A DNA stretch of 64,000 nt from Nocardia sp. NRRL S-836 (GTDB lineage Bacteria > Actinomycetota > Actinomycetes > Mycobacteriales > Pseudonocardiaceae): the NCBI RefSeq assembly GCF_001279525.1, contig NZ_LGDY01000094.1, positions 62,001 through 126,000 on the forward strand, read 5' to 3'. The notes below the pieces were generated by a model, which worked only from the letters and a program-made list of their open reading frames with translations, searched no databases and was not told the origin of the DNA. This document shows positions 63,527-64,000 of this stretch, piece by piece. The position numbers were made by a program, and so were the translations under genes. Each line of letters begins with the position of its first letter. Within the stretch, counting starts at the first letter, position 1.

Positions 63527-63778
63527 GTCGAGCGAAGCGAGACGTATCTACCTTCCCTCCATGGGTAGCGGTGACAAGCCCTTTGACCTGCGGTTGGGGC
63601 TTGACTTTGAGGGCGGGGCGATATCCTGGCAGGGATCGGCCGGGCTCCCTTATGCCCGGCTTGTGAAGGCCGACTCATCGCCCCGCAAGAGGCTCGAAGT
63701 CAAGCCCCAATCGCGATCGTCGCGAAGCGGCGATGAACCCCAAACGTCGTCCCTGCCTGACCAACCCCGGTGCCAAGG
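63527..63778 (-). repeat. Dispersed repeat module, copy B (inverted partner at 53.5 kb)
   Basis: Reverse-complement copy of 53476-53727. The core at 63590-63714 has 18-base terminal inverted repeats with one A-to-G change (GCGGTTGGGGCTTGACTT against AAGTCAAGCCCCAATCGC), and the central loop is changed by one base. The flanks (TCGCTTCGCTCGA at one side, CCAAGG at the other) are also shared. The remaining DNA between 63202 and 63872 has no supported gene. Confidence 0.8.
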
Positions 63779-63872
63779 CGACACACAAACGTGCGCGCGG
63801 GACCCCCGGCGTAAGCCCCACGTAACCCCAACCCGGGAACACCCTCCCCCGATCAATGGTTGGATCGTCACG

Positions 63873-64000
63873 TGAGGCACTTCGACCTGGTCATCATCGG
63901 CACCGGCTCCGGCAACTCCATCCCGAACGACGCCATGGCAGGCTGGCAGATCGCCATCCTGGAGAAGGGCACGTTCGGCGGCACCTGCCTGAACGTCGGC
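63873..64000 (+). CDS. mtr: Mycothione reductase (N-terminal fragment, cut by window edge)
   Basis: The first 42 residues of a flavoprotein disulphide reductase: [16 protein letters not shown] is the FAD-binding GxGxxG region, and [11 protein letters not shown] begins the redox-active CxxxxC site. The variant GTGSGNSI, rather than GAGPGG, is characteristic of mycothione reductase (Mtr), which recycles oxidised mycothiol. GTG start with a weak ribosome site. It supports an actinobacterial host. Confidence 0.88.

Noticed and set aside
63238-63666. Plus-strand ORF of 142 codons between the YbhB gene and module B
   Set aside because: No ribosome site or family similarity, and its 3' half is repeat module B.

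Overview
The window is GC-rich chromosomal DNA from a mycelial-type actinobacterium, most likely Pseudonocardiales (Lentzea or Saccharothrix type). This is inferred from extreme third-position GC, many GTG starts, an IF-2 with a very long Gly/Pro/Arg-rich N-terminus, a Lon gene behind an HspR-type HAIR element, a mycothione reductase at the right edge, and many secreted peptidases. Nothing indicates a plasmid or prophage.

Layout. (1) 1-9.8 kb, minus strand: the conserved translation/ribosome-maturation cluster rimP-nusA-ylxR-infB-ylxP-rbfA-nrnA, continuing into a ROK regulator and a MATE exporter cut by the window edge. (2) 9.8-21.5 kb: mixed housekeeping and accessory genes (lipoprotein plus DUF4439 pair, class V aminotransferase, hotdog protein, glycosyltransferase, YjbQ, ABC-2-like membrane protein, proS, acetyl- and methyltransferases). 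(3) 21.5-21.9 kb: tRNA-Gln and tRNA-Glu followed by an array of degenerate copies of the tRNA-Glu 3' end. (4) 21.9-32.6 kb: a large unrecognised protein, yaaA, a RIO-type kinase behind a small leader ORF, a DEAD-box helicase, an MFS pseudogene, siroheme/uroporphyrinogen methyltransferase, a PIG-L deacetylase and secreted peptidases. (5) 32.7-40 kb, minus strand: a cobalamin operon led by a B12 riboswitch, ordered chelatase ChlI/D, cobO, cobB, cobM, cbiT-like, cbiG-like. The last three carry shortened or altered methyltransferase domains. (6) 40-53.3 kb: exporters, threonine aldolase, oxidoreductase, an atypical P450 divergent from a BioF-like enzyme, two more S1 proteases, M48 peptidase, an ABC transporter and an acyltransferase. 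(7) 53.3-63.9 kb: a block bracketed by two inverted copies of a roughly 250-bp repeat whose core has 18-bp terminal inverted repeats. The block holds a membrane-embedded patatin, a stand-alone PheS-like ligase, a SAM methyltransferase, lon, two AMIN-like secreted proteins, a polysaccharide deacetylase lipoprotein and a PEBP-family protein. Mycothione reductase begins at the right edge.

The most interesting unit is 56.31-57.49 kb. A promoter placed for a leaderless transcript is followed by a 16-codon leader peptide, a long hairpin ending five bases before the next start codon, and then a PheS-catalytic plus FDX-ACB protein. That architecture is known from monomeric mitochondrial PheRS, but the substrate-facing motif is altered. 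It looks like an attenuated gene for an uncharacterised aminoacyl ligase. Other points of note are a ylxR gene with no ordinary start codon, the eroded corrin methyltransferases under a riboswitch, and the inverted MITE-like modules.
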